Shown here: in pieces, positions 7,973 to 16,969 of the stretch
Layout of the letters: every line of letters begins with the position of its first letter
Position numbering within the stretch: the first letter of the stretch is position 1
Source of the DNA: Stenotrophomonas sp. UBA2629
Lineage (GTDB): Bacteria > Pseudomonadota > Gammaproteobacteria > Xanthomonadales > Xanthomonadaceae
Direction of reading: 5' to 3'
DNA length: 45,266 nt
Assembly: GCA_002359895.1 (NCBI GenBank)
Contig: DEOB01000010.1
Span: 684,550-729,815, forward strand
Translations under genes and position numbers: made by a program
The notes under the pieces: generated by a model
What the model was told of the DNA's origin: nothing
The model's database searches: none
Seen by the model: the letters and a program-made list of their open reading frames with translations, nothing else

Positions 7973-9730
7973 ATGCGTACCCATTTCTGCGGCCTGGTCG
8001 ATGAGACCTTGATTGGCCAAACCGTGACCCTTGCCGGCTGGACCGACGTTGCCCGTAACCAAGGCGGCGTGTGCTTCATCGACCTTCGCGACCACGAAGG
8101 CATCGTGCAGGTGACGGTGGAGGTGGACAACGCCGAGGTGTTCGCCGTGGCTGCCTCGCTGGGTTACGAAGACGTGCTGCAGGTCGAAGGCGTCGTGCGC
8201 GCCCGCCATGCGGTCAACGACAAAATCGCCACCGGCAAGGTGGAAGTGATTGCCACGGCCATCACCGTGCTCAACAAGGCCGCACCGCTGCCGTTCCACG
8301 CGCACGAGAACCCGGGCGAAGAAACCCGCCTGAAATACCGCTACCTGGACCTGCGCCGCCCGGAAATGCAGCGCATGCAGCGCACCCGCATCAAGCTGGT
8401 GCAGGCGCTGCGCCGCCATCTGGACGCACGCAGCTTCCAGGACATCGAAACCCCGATCCTGACCAAGGCCACCCCGGAAGGCGCCCGCGACTTCCTGGTG
8501 CCGGCGCGCATGCACCCGGGCGAGTTCTATGCATTGCCGCAGAGCCCGCAGCTGTTCAAGCAGATCCTGATGGTGGCCGGCTTTGACCGTTACTACCAGA
8601 TCGCGCGCTGCTTCCGCGACGAGGCCCTGCGTGCCGACCGCCAGCTGGAGTTCACCCAGCTGGACATGGAGTTCGCCTTCGTGCGTGAGCGCGACGTGCA
8701 GGATTTCGTCGAAGACATGATCCGCGCCATCTTCAAGGAAGTGGTCGACGTTGAACTGGACGCCAGCTTCCCGCGCATGACCTGGGCCGAGGCGATGCGT
8801 CGCTACGGTTCGGACAAGCCGGACCTGCGCATCGCGCTGGAGCTGGTGGACGTGGCCGAGCTGGTCAAGGCCAGCGAGTTCCCGGTGTTCACCGCCGCCG
8901 CCAATGACGCCGATGGCCGCGTGGCCGCGCTGCGCATCCCCGGCGGCGCCACGCTGTCGCGCAAGCAGATCGACGAATACGCCGCTCACGCCGCCAAGTA
9001 CGGCGCCAAGGGTCTGGCCTACATCAAGATCGGCGACAACGGCGAAGTCAGCTCGCCGATTGCCAAGTTCTTTGCCGAAGACGCATTCGCCGCGTTGGTG
9101 GCGCACGTGGGTGCCGGTAATGGCGACATCGTGTTCTTCGGTGCCGGCGGCTACAACAAGGTGTCCGATTTCATGGGCGCGCTGCGTTTGAAGGCCGGCA
9201 AGGACTTCAACCTGGTTGCCGATACCTGGGCACCGCTGTGGGTCACCGATTTCCCGATGTTTGAGTGGGACGACGAAGCCCAGCGTTACGTTGCCCTGCA
9301 TCACCCCTTCACCGCACCGGCGGTGGACGACGTGGCTGAGCTGCGCGCGCATGCCAAGACGGCGGTGTCGCGCGGCTACGACATGGTGCTCAACGGCAAC
9401 GAGATTGGCGGCGGCTCCATCCGTATCCATCGCCCGGAAATGCAGAGCGCGGTATTCGAGCTGCTCGGCATTGACGCTGAAGAAGCGCGCGCCAAGTTCG
9501 GCTTCCTGCTGGACGCGCTGAACTACGGCGCACCGCCGCACGGCGGCATCGCTTTTGGTATCGACCGTATTGCCGCGCTGATGGCCGGCACCGAGTCCAT
9601 CCGCGACGTGATCCCGTTCCCCAAGACCACCGGCGCCCAGTGCCTGATGACCGACGCTCCGTCGCCCATCGCCGACGCGCAGCTGGCCGAGGTGCATGTG
9701 CAGGTGCGTGCGAAGGCGTCCAAGGAGTAA
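7973..9730 (+). CDS. aspS: Aspartate-tRNA ligase
   Basis: AspRS charges tRNA-Asp with aspartate in the cytoplasm. The 585-residue length fits the bacterial type, with an N-terminal OB-fold anticodon-binding domain (about 1-105), the class II catalytic core, and the bacterial GAD insertion in the middle (about 280-410). Motif 2 is visible as FRDEALRADRQLEFTQLD (R215, E217), and motif 3 as GIAFGIDRIAALMAG (R532). The ATG at 7973 fits the conserved MRTHFCG start and has a GGAG upstream. The usual OB-fold motif RRRD reads DVARNQGG here, so whether this enzyme is discriminating or also charges tRNA-Asn cannot be read safely. A GC-rich palindrome (CGCGC-ATC-GCGCG) lies about 30 bp before the start. 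Confidence 0.97.
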   Translation: MRTHFCGLVDETLIGQTVTLAGWTDVARNQGGVCFIDLRDHEGIVQVTVEVDNAEVFAVAASLGYEDVLQVEGVVRARHAVNDKIATGKVEVIATAITVLNKAAPLPFHAHENPGEETRLKYRYLDLRRPEMQRMQRTRIKLVQALRRHLDARSFQDIETPILTKATPEGARDFLVPARMHPGEFYALPQSPQLFKQILMVAGFDRYYQIARCFRDEALRADRQLEFTQLDMEFAFVRERDVQDFVEDMIRAIFKEVVDVELDASFPRMTWAEAMRRYGSDKPDLRIALELVDVAELVKASEFPVFTAAANDADGRVAALRIPGGATLSRKQIDEYAAHAAKYGAKGLAYIKIGDNGEVSSPIAKFFAEDAFAALVAHVGAGNGDIVFFGAGGYNKVSDFMGALRLKAGKDFNLVADTWAPLWVTDFPMFEWDDEAQRYVALHHPFTAPAVDDVAELRAHAKTAVSRGYDMVLNGNEIGGGSIRIHRPEMQSAVFELLGIDAEEARAKFGFLLDALNYGAPPHGGIAFGIDRIAALMAGTESIRDVIPFPKTTGAQCLMTDAPSPIADAQLAEVHVQVRAKASKE

Positions 9731-9826
9731 TTCAAGGCTGCAGTTCAAAGGCGGCCCGGTCGTGTCGATGACCGCCGGGCGCCCGCCGCCAATGCATCTG
9801 AAGGGATAGGTTGGTGGTCATATCCG

Positions 9827-10414
9827 ATGGCAGCACCTTCAGATAGATTGGGCATCGTTTCCGCATCATCAGAATTCCCCGTGATCGACGACCGCTACAC
9901 GCTCCGCCGCGCCACTCCGGACGACGCTGACACCTTATCAGCGCTGGCCACGCGCACTTTTGTCGAGACCTTCGGGCATCTGTATCCGCCGGAAGATCTG
10001 CAGGCATTTCTGGACGAGGCCTATCCGGCATTCCGGCAGCGGGTGATCCTGGAACACCCGGATTATGCGGTGTGGTTGCTCGAGTGCGATGGGATGGCTG
10101 TGGGCCATGCTGCCGCCGGGCCATGTGGTCTGCCGCACCCGCAGGTTCGCGCTGGTGATGGGGAGCTCAAACGCCTGTATCTGATCAAGGACGAACAGAA
10201 CAGCGGCTGGGGCAGTCGTCTGTTCGAGACCGCGCTGGCCTGGCTTGAACGCGATGGCCCACGAACGCTATGGATCGGGGTGTGGTCGGAAAACTTCGGC
10301 GCACAGCGGTTCTACGGCCGGCACGGCTTCGAGAAAGCAGGTGAGTACGAGTTCCCCGTGGGGCGCGTGCGCGACCGGGAGTTCATCCTGCGCAGGCCCG
10401 CACAAGTGCGTTAA
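9827..10414 (+). CDS. GNAT-family N-acetyltransferase
   Basis: A 195-residue GCN5-related acetyltransferase that would transfer an acetyl group from acetyl-CoA to an amine; the substrate is unknown. The domain begins at YTLRRATPDDADTL. The acetyl-CoA-binding motif A is ELKRLYLIKDEQ followed by NSGWGSRL (Q/N-x-x-G-x-G type), and motif B is LWIGVWSENFGAQRFYGRHGF. The start is uncertain: ATG at 9827 gives the longest form, while GTG at 9881 begins right before the domain. Neither has a strong ribosome binding site. It is 96 bp after aspS and may be read together with it. An imperfect GC hairpin without a T-run lies in that gap. Confidence 0.85.
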   Translation: MAAPSDRLGIVSASSEFPVIDDRYTLRRATPDDADTLSALATRTFVETFGHLYPPEDLQAFLDEAYPAFRQRVILEHPDYAVWLLECDGMAVGHAAAGPCGLPHPQVRAGDGELKRLYLIKDEQNSGWGSRLFETALAWLERDGPRTLWIGVWSENFGAQRFYGRHGFEKAGEYEFPVGRVRDREFILRRPAQVR

Positions 10415-10444
10415 CGCGGAATGGGCAGTTAAGGAGAGATTGCC

Positions 10445-10990
10445 GTGGTCATGCAGAAGCTCGTTCTGGCGTTATTGCTGTCTGTGCCGCTTGTCGTTGT
10501 TGCAGCGGATAACCCCGAGTTGCGCTCCATCAAAGAAGCAGATCAGGCGGACCGGCGTTCCATGCCGGCGTCGGATCAGCTGCGTGAGCTCATGCAGCGC
10601 GATGGCGAACGGCGCGTCCGTGTGCTGGAAATTCTCAAAGAAGGCCGGCTTGCTACGGCTTGGGACTACTTCAATGCTGCGCTTGTTCTGCAGCATGGGG
10701 AGTCTGCGGAGGACATCCGGCTGGCGCACGCCCTGGCCACAATCGCCATCACGCTGGACCCGGAGCACAAGCGCGCCAAATGGCTTGTGGCAGCATCCTG
10801 AGACAGGTTGATGCTGCGCTTCAAACAGCCTCAGTGGTACGGAACCCAATCAGTAAGGGATTCGTCAGGTCAGTTCGTCCTTTACACCGTTGCCCCGGAT
10901 GTGGTCACCGACGCCGATCGAGCAGCACTTGGGGTGCCCTCACTCGTGGAGGCCCAGAAGCGGGTCGATCTGCGCAACGGAAGCCAATAG
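10445..10990 (+). pseudogene. DUF6624-like exported protein interrupted by one in-frame TGA
   Basis: One reading frame runs from GTG at 10445 (AAGGAG at 10431-10436) to TAG at 10988, broken only by TGA at 10799-10801. The first part (118 residues) has a Sec signal peptide and the segment DYFNAALVLQHG...EDIRLAHALA. The second part continues with DR-LMLRFKQPQWYGTQS and PSLVEAQKRVDLR. From memory, DUF6624 and related xanthomonad proteins keep the motif W/x-DR-xL-xxxxxPQxYGTQ as one domain, so the stop most likely replaces a TGG tryptophan codon by one base change. The two parts are in the same frame without an indel. Alternatives are a sequencing error or low-level readthrough. The second half also has its own TTG/ATG codons at 10808/10811 but no ribosome binding site. 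Confidence 0.75.
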
Positions 10991-11212
10991 CTGCGTGGCG
11001 GTTCCTTGGGCTGGAGTTTTCTGCAGCCTGGCTTGATTCCGTGGTTGGGTGCTGGGCTGTTGCCGCTCCAGAAGATATCCGGCAGTGCTTCAGGGGCAAG
11101 CTGCGTGGCTATGTGAGCCACGCCGTGCAGCCCGTGCGCAGTGATGAAACCCGGTTTAACGATCAGGCAGTCGCCGCTTGGCGCCGCTGCCGGTATCGGC
11201 CAGACTGCGCGC

Positions 11213-11875
11213 ATGTCGCCATCCCCCACGCGTCATCCCCCTTCCCGTGTGTTGTTGCTGCACGGTATCTGGAACACCCGCTCCTGGCTGCTGCCGCTGG
11301 CGTGGCGGCTGCGTGTGCTGGGCTTTCAGGTCGATATCTTCGGCTACCCCAGCGTGTCCGGCGGGCCGGACGTGGCTGTGCCCAAGCTGCTGGAACGCCT
11401 GCGCGGTAGCGGGCCGGTCAGTCTGGTCGGGCATAGCCTCGGCGGGCTGGTGGCGTTGGAGGCCTTGCGCCAGTGCCCGGAGTTGGAGGTGCCGCGCGTG
11501 GTCTGCCTGGGTTCGCCCTTGTGCGGCAGCGAAACCGCGCGCAGCTTGGCCGACCACGGCTGGTCAGCGGCCTTGGGCCGCAGTGGCAACCTGCTGCTGG
11601 AGGGCTTGCCGGAGTGGCATGGCAGCGCGCAGGTGGGGTTGATCGCCGGCTCAGTCGCACATGGCCTTGGAGCATTGATGGGTGCGCTGCATGGCGATTC
11701 CGACGGTACCGTGGCGCTGTCGGAGACGTGTCTGGACGGTTTGACCGACCATTGCATCGTGCCGGCCAGCCATAGCGGCCTGGTGCTTTCGCATGACGTG
11801 GCCGTGCTGACTGCCACCTTCCTCAGGCAGGGGCGCTTCCCGGCAGAGGCGGTTCGGCGCGACATGGCAAGTTGA
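11213..11875 (+). CDS. Alpha/beta hydrolase, lipase/PGAP1-like
   Basis: A 220-residue alpha/beta hydrolase. It shows the oxyanion segment VLLLHGIWNTRSW, the nucleophile elbow GHSLGG, a late acidic residue in HGDSDGTV and a histidine in PASHSGLVLS, giving a plausible Ser-Asp-His triad. There is no signal peptide, so it is probably cytoplasmic. Enzymes of this shape are esterases or lipases; the substrate is unknown. The frame stays open upstream to GTG 11141, but the extra 24 residues have no family character, so the ATG at 11213 is preferred; neither start has a clear ribosome binding site. The 222 bp before it (10991-11212) hold nothing recognisable. Confidence 0.75.
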   Translation: MSPSPTRHPPSRVLLLHGIWNTRSWLLPLAWRLRVLGFQVDIFGYPSVSGGPDVAVPKLLERLRGSGPVSLVGHSLGGLVALEALRQCPELEVPRVVCLGSPLCGSETARSLADHGWSAALGRSGNLLLEGLPEWHGSAQVGLIAGSVAHGLGALMGALHGDSDGTVALSETCLDGLTDHCIVPASHSGLVLSHDVAVLTATFLRQGRFPAEAVRRDMAS

Positions 11876-11932
11876 AGCAGGGGGATCGGGTAGAATTAGC
11901 GTCCTGTTCCTGACAGATGTACGGTAAATCCC

Positions 11933-12661
11933 ATGGGTAGAGGTCCTTCCATCGAGAACCGCAAAAACGCGTCTGACGCGAAGCGCGGCAAGATTTTCAC
12001 CAAGATCATTCGTGAGATCAGTGTCGCTGCGCGCGGCGGTGGAGGCGACCCAAACAACAACCCACGGCTGCGTGTGGCCATGGACAAGGGCCTGAGCGCC
12101 AACATGTCCAAGGACGTGATCGAGCGCGCCATCAAGAAGGCCACCGGCGAGCTGGAAGGCGTTGAGTACGAAGAGATCCGCTACGAAGGCTATGCGCCGG
12201 GCGGTGTGGCCGTGATCGTTGACTGCCTCACCGACAACCGCGTGCGTACCGTGGCCGACGTGCGCCACGCTTTCAGCAAATGCCACGGCAACATGGGCAC
12301 CGAAGGCTCGGTGGCTTTCATGTTCAAACGCCTGGGCGTGCTGAGTTACGCGCCCGGTGCCGATGAGGAAAAAATCACCGAAGCAGCCATTGAAGCCGGC
12401 GCCGATGACATTGCGGTCTATCCGGACGATGGTTCCATCGACGTGATCACCGCACCGGATGCATTCCAGTCGGTGAAGGACGCCATGGAGGCGGCGGGCC
12501 TGGTGCCTGATCACGCTGAAATCACTTTCCGCGCGGAAAACGATATCGCCGTGGACGCGGACACCGCGCCGCAGGTCAAAAAACTGCTGGACATGCTGGA
12601 GGACCTGGACGACGTGCAGGACGTGTATTCCAACGTGGACCAGGCCAGCCTGGAAGGCTGA
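11933..12661 (+). CDS. yebC: YebC/PmpR-family protein
   Basis: A 242-residue YebC-family protein, full length. Characteristic sequences are the N-terminal MGRGPSIENRKNASDAKRGKIF, the RGGGGDPNNNPRLR segment, the central YEGYAPGGVAVIVDCLTDNR and the C-terminal LDMLEDLDDVQDVYSNVD. Members were described as DNA-binding regulators and, more recently, as factors that help ribosomes through proline stretches; the present sequence does not decide between these. It sits directly upstream of ruvC, the usual bacterial order. A TAGAAT -10-like box is at 11891-11896. A terminator at 12680 separates it from ruvC, so some or all transcription may stop there. Confidence 0.95.
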   Translation: MGRGPSIENRKNASDAKRGKIFTKIIREISVAARGGGGDPNNNPRLRVAMDKGLSANMSKDVIERAIKKATGELEGVEYEEIRYEGYAPGGVAVIVDCLTDNRVRTVADVRHAFSKCHGNMGTEGSVAFMFKRLGVLSYAPGADEEKITEAAIEAGADDIAVYPDDGSIDVITAPDAFQSVKDAMEAAGLVPDHAEITFRAENDIAVDADTAPQVKKLLDMLEDLDDVQDVYSNVDQASLEG

Positions 12662-12679
12662 TCCAGTCCCGGCAGATGA

Positions 12680-12711
12680 GACGGCGCGCTGCGATGCTGC
12701 GCGCCGTCTTT
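12680..12711 (+). terminator. Rho-independent terminator after yebC
   Basis: A perfect 10-bp GC-rich stem (12680-12689 with 12699-12708) and a nine-base loop, with the right arm followed by a short pyrimidine tract TTTCTTCC. It lies in the 67-bp gap between yebC and ruvC. The T-run is short and broken, so termination may be partial. Confidence 0.7.
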
Positions 12712-12728
12712 CTTCCACTGGCACTCTT

Positions 12729-13250
12729 ATGACACGCATTCTCGGCATCGACCCCGGTTCACAACGTACCGGCGTGGGCATCATCGACGTGGATGCCGCC
12801 GGCAAGGTGCGTCACGTCCATCATTGCCCGTTGGTACTGTTGGGCGCGGCGGATTTCCCGCAGCGGCTGAAGCTGCTGGCGCAAGGGCTGCATGCGTTGA
12901 TCGAGGAATACCAGCCGCAGGAAATGGCCATCGAAAAAGTGTTCATGGCCAAGAACGCGGATTCGGCATTGAAGCTGGGCCAGGCACGTGGGGCGGCGGT
13001 GTGCGCGGTGGTGATGCGTGATTTGCCGGTGAGCGAATACGCCGCCACCGAAATCAAGCTGGCCGTGGTCGGCCGCGGCGGTGCGGAAAAGCAACAGGTA
13101 CAGCACATGGTTGGGTTGATGCTCAACCTGCAGGGCAAGTTACAGGCCGATGCCGCCGATGCGCTGGCAGTGGCCATTACCCACGCGCATGTGCGCGCCA
13201 CCGCCAACCGGCTGGGCGTGGACGTGCGTCAGGCATGGAGTCGCAAATGA
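12729..13250 (+). CDS. ruvC: Crossover junction endodeoxyribonuclease RuvC
   Basis: RuvC is the dimeric nuclease that resolves Holliday junctions moved by RuvAB. The 173-residue length is typical. The RNase H-like fold starts MTRILGIDPGSQRTG with catalytic D8. The second acidic residue is in AIEKVFMAKN, and the last pair is in DAADALAVAITHAH. The ATG at 12729 starts the conserved domain directly. It is followed by ruvA after ten bases, so these two are cotranscribed. Confidence 0.97.
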   Translation: MTRILGIDPGSQRTGVGIIDVDAAGKVRHVHHCPLVLLGAADFPQRLKLLAQGLHALIEEYQPQEMAIEKVFMAKNADSALKLGQARGAAVCAVVMRDLPVSEYAATEIKLAVVGRGGAEKQQVQHMVGLMLNLQGKLQADAADALAVAITHAHVRATANRLGVDVRQAWSRK

Positions 13251-13260
13251 GGTTTTTCGC

Positions 13261-13848
13261 ATGATTGGTCGCCTGCGCGGCATCCTGGCCTACAAAGCAC
13301 CGCCGTGGCTGGTGATCGACGTCAACGGCGTCGGTTATGAGCTGGAGGCGCCGATGAGCACCTTCTACGACCTGCCCGATGTTGGCCGCGAGGTCATCCT
13401 GTTCACCCATTACGCGCAGAAAGAGGACAGCGTCTCGCTGTATGGCTTCCTGCGCGAGGGCGAGCGGCGCCTGTTCCGCGATGTGCAGAAGGTGTCCGGT
13501 ATCGGCGCCAAGATCGCGCTGGCGGTGTTGTCCGGGGTCAGCGTCGACGAGTTCGCACGCTTGATCCAGAGCGGCGACATCACCGCGCTGACCCGCATCC
13601 CCGGCATCGGCAAGAAGACCGCCGAGCGTATGGTGGTGGAGCTGCGTGACCGTGCGGCCAATTTCACCGGTGGCGGTGCGCCCATTGCCGGGCAGTTGGG
13701 CAACGACCCGGTATCCGAGGCGACAGTGGCTTTGCAGCAACTGGGCTATAAACCGGCCGAGGCAGCAAAGATGGCGCGCGATGCGGGTGCCGAGGGCGAT
13801 GATGTCGCCACGGTTATCCGTAAAGCGTTGCAGGCCGCGCTGCGTTGA
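13261..13848 (+). CDS. ruvA: Holliday junction branch migration protein RuvA
   Basis: RuvA binds the four-way junction and loads the RuvB motor. The 195 residues show the N-terminal OB-fold (MIGRLRGILAYK...LVIDVNGVGYELEAPMST), two helix-hairpin-helix motifs (VSGIGAKIALAVLSG and IPGIGKKTAERMVVEL), a variable linker, and the C-terminal domain III (EATVALQQLGYKPAEA...VIRKALQAAL) that contacts RuvB. The frame is open upstream into ruvC, but the ATG at 13261 is the family start. The gene follows ruvC by ten bases. Confidence 0.97.
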   Translation: MIGRLRGILAYKAPPWLVIDVNGVGYELEAPMSTFYDLPDVGREVILFTHYAQKEDSVSLYGFLREGERRLFRDVQKVSGIGAKIALAVLSGVSVDEFARLIQSGDITALTRIPGIGKKTAERMVVELRDRAANFTGGGAPIAGQLGNDPVSEATVALQQLGYKPAEAAKMARDAGAEGDDVATVIRKALQAALR

Positions 13849-13886
13849 CCCTTCCTTTGGCCGCCTGACGGTAACCTGAGATCACC

Positions 13887-15803
13887 ATGTCCCATGCTTC
13901 TTCCGCGCCTGAATCCTCCGGGCATCACGTCAGTCCCGGCCCTGCTGGAGGTGCCGCGCTGGTCATCGGTGCCATTGGTGTGGTGTTTGGCGACATCGGC
14001 ACCAGCCCGCTGTACACCCTGAAGGAGGCGTTCTCGCCGCACTACGGGCTCAACAGTGACCATGACACCGTGCTGGGCGTGCTGTCGTTGGCGTTCTGGG
14101 CGCTGAACATGGTGGTCACGCTGAAGTACGTGACCATCATCATGCGCGCCGACAACGATGGCGAAGGCGGCATCATGGCGCTGATGGCGCTGGCCCAGCG
14201 CACGCTGCGCAACGGCTCGCGCTCGGCCTATGTGGTGGGCATTCTCGGTATTTTCGGCGCCTCGCTGTTCTTTGGTGATGGTGTGATCACCCCGGCCATC
14301 TCCGTGCTGGGCGCGGTGGAGGGGCTGGAGGTCGCCGCACCGGGGTTGGGGCACTTTGTGGTGCCCATCACCTTGGTGGTGCTGGCGGCGGTGTTTGCCG
14401 CGCAACGCTTTGGCACCGAAAAGATCGGCAAGCTGTTTGGGCCGATCACCTCCATCTGGTTCATTGCGCTGGCCGCGATCGGTATCTACAACATCATCGA
14501 TGCACCGGAAGTGTTGAAGGCGTTCAACCCGTGGTGGGCGATCCGCTTCTTCATGGAACACGGTTGGCAGGGCATCTTCATCCTTGGTGCGGTGGTGTTG
14601 GCGGTGACCGGTGGTGAGGCGTTGTACGCCGACATGGGCCACTTCGGCGCAAAGCCCATCCGCCACGCCTGGTACTTCTTCGTGCTGCCGTGTCTGGTGC
14701 TGAATTACCTGGGGCAGGGCGCGCTGGTGCTGCAGCGCCCTGATGCGGTGTCCAACCCGTTCTTCGAGGCCGTGCCGGAATGGGCGCTGATTCCGATGAT
14801 CGTGCTGGCGACAATGGCTGCGGTGATCGCCAGCCAGTCGGTCATCACCGGCGCGTTCTCGGTCTCGCGGCAGGCCATGCAGCTGGGTTACATCCCGCGC
14901 ATGCGCATCCTGCATACCTCGCACGACACCATCGGCCAGATCTACATTCCGGGCATCAACTGGGGCTTGGCGGCGATGGTGTTCGGGCTGGTGCTGGCCT
15001 TCCGCAGCTCGTCCAACCTGGCCGTGGCCTATGGCATTTCGGTGTCGGCGACGATGCTGATCGACACGTTGCTGCTGGCGCTGGTGGCCCGCTCTCTGTG
15101 GCCGAAGGCGCGCAACTGGATCCTGTCGCTGTGCGTGGTGTTTTTTGTCATCGACCTGGGGTTCGTGATCGCCAATGGCGCCAAACTGTTGCAGGGCGCC
15201 TGGTTCCCGGTGGTGCTGGGCGTGTTCCTGTTCACCATGATGCGGACGTGGCGACGTGGCCGCGAGCTGCTGCGCGATGAGATGCGCAAGGACGGTATCC
15301 GCATCGATACCTTCCTGCCGGGCCTGATGCTGGCGCCGCCGGTGCGGGTGCCGGGCGCGGCGGTGTTCCTCACCGCTGACCCAACCGTGGTGCCACATGC
15401 GTTGATGCACAACCTCAAGCACAACAAGGTGCTGCACGAGCGCAATGTGTTCCTGCATGTGGAAACCTGGCCGGTACCGTACGCGCCGGAAGGGCAGCGG
15501 TTGAAGATCGAATCCATCGGCGACGAGTTCTACCGCGTCAACCTGCGTTTCGGTTTCATGGAGACCCCGGACGTGCCGTTGGCGCTGATGCGCTCGTGCG
15601 ACCACGGTGGCGTCTACTTCGATCCGATGGACACCACGTATTTCGCCAGCCGCGAGACCATCGTGGCCAGCGCCAACCGTGGCATGCCGATCTGGCGCGA
15701 CAAACTGTTCGCCTTCATGCACCGCAATGCGGCACCCGCAACGGGCTTCTTCCGCATTCCGGGCAACCGGTTGGTGGAGCTGGGCGCGCAGGTGGAGATC
15801 TGA
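13887..15803 (+). CDS. kup: Low-affinity potassium uptake transporter Kup
   Basis: A 638-residue inner-membrane K+ transporter of the Kup/HAK/KT family, thought to move K+ with protons. The family signature GVVFGDIGTSPLYTLKEAF lies in the first membrane segment, about twelve hydrophobic segments follow to about residue 440, and the C-terminal roughly 190 residues form the usual soluble cytoplasmic domain. The length fits the bacterial family. It lies between ruvA (39 bp upstream) and ruvB (128 bp downstream), both in the same direction, with no functional link to junction processing. Nine-base arms GGCAGGAGT (15820-15828) and ACTCCTGCC (15909-15917) bracket the kup-ruvB gap. Confidence 0.95.
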   Translation: MSHASSAPESSGHHVSPGPAGGAALVIGAIGVVFGDIGTSPLYTLKEAFSPHYGLNSDHDTVLGVLSLAFWALNMVVTLKYVTIIMRADNDGEGGIMALMALAQRTLRNGSRSAYVVGILGIFGASLFFGDGVITPAISVLGAVEGLEVAAPGLGHFVVPITLVVLAAVFAAQRFGTEKIGKLFGPITSIWFIALAAIGIYNIIDAPEVLKAFNPWWAIRFFMEHGWQGIFILGAVVLAVTGGEALYADMGHFGAKPIRHAWYFFVLPCLVLNYLGQGALVLQRPDAVSNPFFEAVPEWALIPMIVLATMAAVIASQSVITGAFSVSRQAMQLGYIPRMRILHTSHDTIGQIYIPGINWGLAAMVFGLVLAFRSSSNLAVAYGISVSATMLIDTLLLALVARSLWPKARNWILSLCVVFFVIDLGFVIANGAKLLQGAWFPVVLGVFLFTMMRTWRRGRELLRDEMRKDGIRIDTFLPGLMLAPPVRVPGAAVFLTADPTVVPHALMHNLKHNKVLHERNVFLHVETWPVPYAPEGQRLKIESIGDEFYRVNLRFGFMETPDVPLALMRSCDHGGVYFDPMDTTYFASRETIVASANRGMPIWRDKLFAFMHRNAAPATGFFRIPGNRLVELGAQVEI

Positions 15804-15931
15804 ATGGCTGTGGTGAGTGGGCAGGAGTAAGTGGCGGGAAAAACCGCTTATCGCGATGGTTCTGTGCGACGGTGGCCTGCTCTTGCTGCTCGCGCTGCCT
15901 ATTTGTTCACTCCTGCCTTTAACATAGCGCC

Positions 15932-16969
15932 ATGACTGACGACCGCATCATCGGCGCCGGCGCCACCCGCGAAGACGAGGTGGCCGATGCCAGCATCCGC
16001 CCACGCAGCCTGGCCGACTATCTCGGCCAGGCGCCGGTGCGCGAACAGCTGGACATCTACATCCAGGCGGCCAAGTCACGTCGCGAGGCGCTGGACCACG
16101 TGTTGATCTTCGGCCCGCCCGGGCTTGGCAAGACCACGCTCAGCCACGTCATCGCCAACGAGCTGGGCGTCGCGCTTCGGGTGACGTCCGGCCCGGTGAT
16201 CGAAAAGGCTGGCGACCTGGCGGCGTTGCTGACCAACCTGCAGCCGCACGATGTGTTGTTCATCGACGAGATCCACCGCCTCTCGCCCGTGGTCGAGGAG
16301 GTGCTGTATCCGGCGATGGAAGATTTCCAGATCGACATCATGATCGGCGAAGGCCCGGCCGCGCGTTCGATCAAGCTGGATCTACCGCCGTTCACCCTCA
16401 TTGGCGCCACCACGCGCGCTGGCCTGCTGACCGCGCCGCTGCGTGACCGCTTCGGTATCGTGCAGCGCCTGGAGTTCTATTCGGCCGAAGAGCTCACCCG
16501 CATCGTGCGGCGCTCTGCCGGCATTCTGGGCATTGATTGCAGCGCTGAAGGTGCCGGAGAAATTGCCCGCCGCGCGCGCGGCACCCCGCGTATTGCCAAC
16601 CGCCTGCTGCGCCGTGTGCGCGATTACGCGCAGGTCAAAGCCAACAGCCACATCGACCATGCCGTGGCGCAGGCCGCCATGCAGATGCTCAAGGTGGACC
16701 CGGAAGGCTTCGACGAATTGGACCGGCGTCTGCTGCGGATCATGGTGGAGTATTTCGACGGTGGCCCGGTTGGCATCGAGTCGTTGGCCGCCGCGCTTTC
16801 GGAAGAACGCGGCACGCTGGAAGACGTGGTCGAGCCGTATCTGATCCAACAGGGCTTCCTGGTGCGCACCGCGCGCGGCCGCATGGCCACGCACAAGGCG
16901 TACCGCCACATGGGGCTCAAGCCCAAGGCCGCGCCGGTGGATCTGTTCGCGGAGCAGTCAGATGATTGA
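15932..16969 (+). CDS. ruvB: Holliday junction branch migration ATPase RuvB
   Basis: RuvB is the hexameric AAA+ motor that drives branch migration with RuvA. The 345-residue protein shows Walker A GPPGLGKTTL (residues 61-70, K67), Walker B DVLFIDEIHRL (D112, E113), sensor 1 in LIGATTRAG, the arginine-finger region APLRDRFG, and a C-terminal winged helix (GPVGIESLAAALSEE...GFLVRTARGR). The ATG at 15932 fits the family N-terminus. Its last eight bases overlap the ybgC start, so ruvB is translationally linked to the tol-pal genes. Confidence 0.97.
   Translation: MTDDRIIGAGATREDEVADASIRPRSLADYLGQAPVREQLDIYIQAAKSRREALDHVLIFGPPGLGKTTLSHVIANELGVALRVTSGPVIEKAGDLAALLTNLQPHDVLFIDEIHRLSPVVEEVLYPAMEDFQIDIMIGEGPAARSIKLDLPPFTLIGATTRAGLLTAPLRDRFGIVQRLEFYSAEELTRIVRRSAGILGIDCSAEGAGEIARRARGTPRIANRLLRRVRDYAQVKANSHIDHAVAQAAMQMLKVDPEGFDELDRRLLRIMVEYFDGGPVGIESLAAALSEERGTLEDVVEPYLIQQGFLVRTARGRMATHKAYRHMGLKPKAAPVDLFAEQSDD

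Noticed and set aside
7853..9748. Minus-strand 631-codon frame opposite aspS
   Set aside because: aspS is unmistakable on the plus strand; the antisense product is His/Arg/Gln-rich with no domain.
9752..9783. GC-rich imperfect hairpin after aspS considered as a terminator
   Set aside because: The stem has a bulge and there is no T-run, so a terminator call is not supported.
10660..11409. A 249-codon plus-strand frame bridging the DUF6624-like gene and the hydrolase
   Set aside because: It lies out of frame with both, has no ribosome binding site, and its product is not recognisable; both overlapped genes show clear family motifs.
13746..15722. Minus-strand 658-codon frame opposite kup
   Set aside because: It is the shadow of kup, with composition typical of antisense frames in GC-rich genes.
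15820..15917. Nine-base inverted arms bracketing the kup-ruvB gap, considered as a mobile-element footprint
   Set aside because: An 80-bp loop, no target duplication and no transposase sequence; a chance match is likely.
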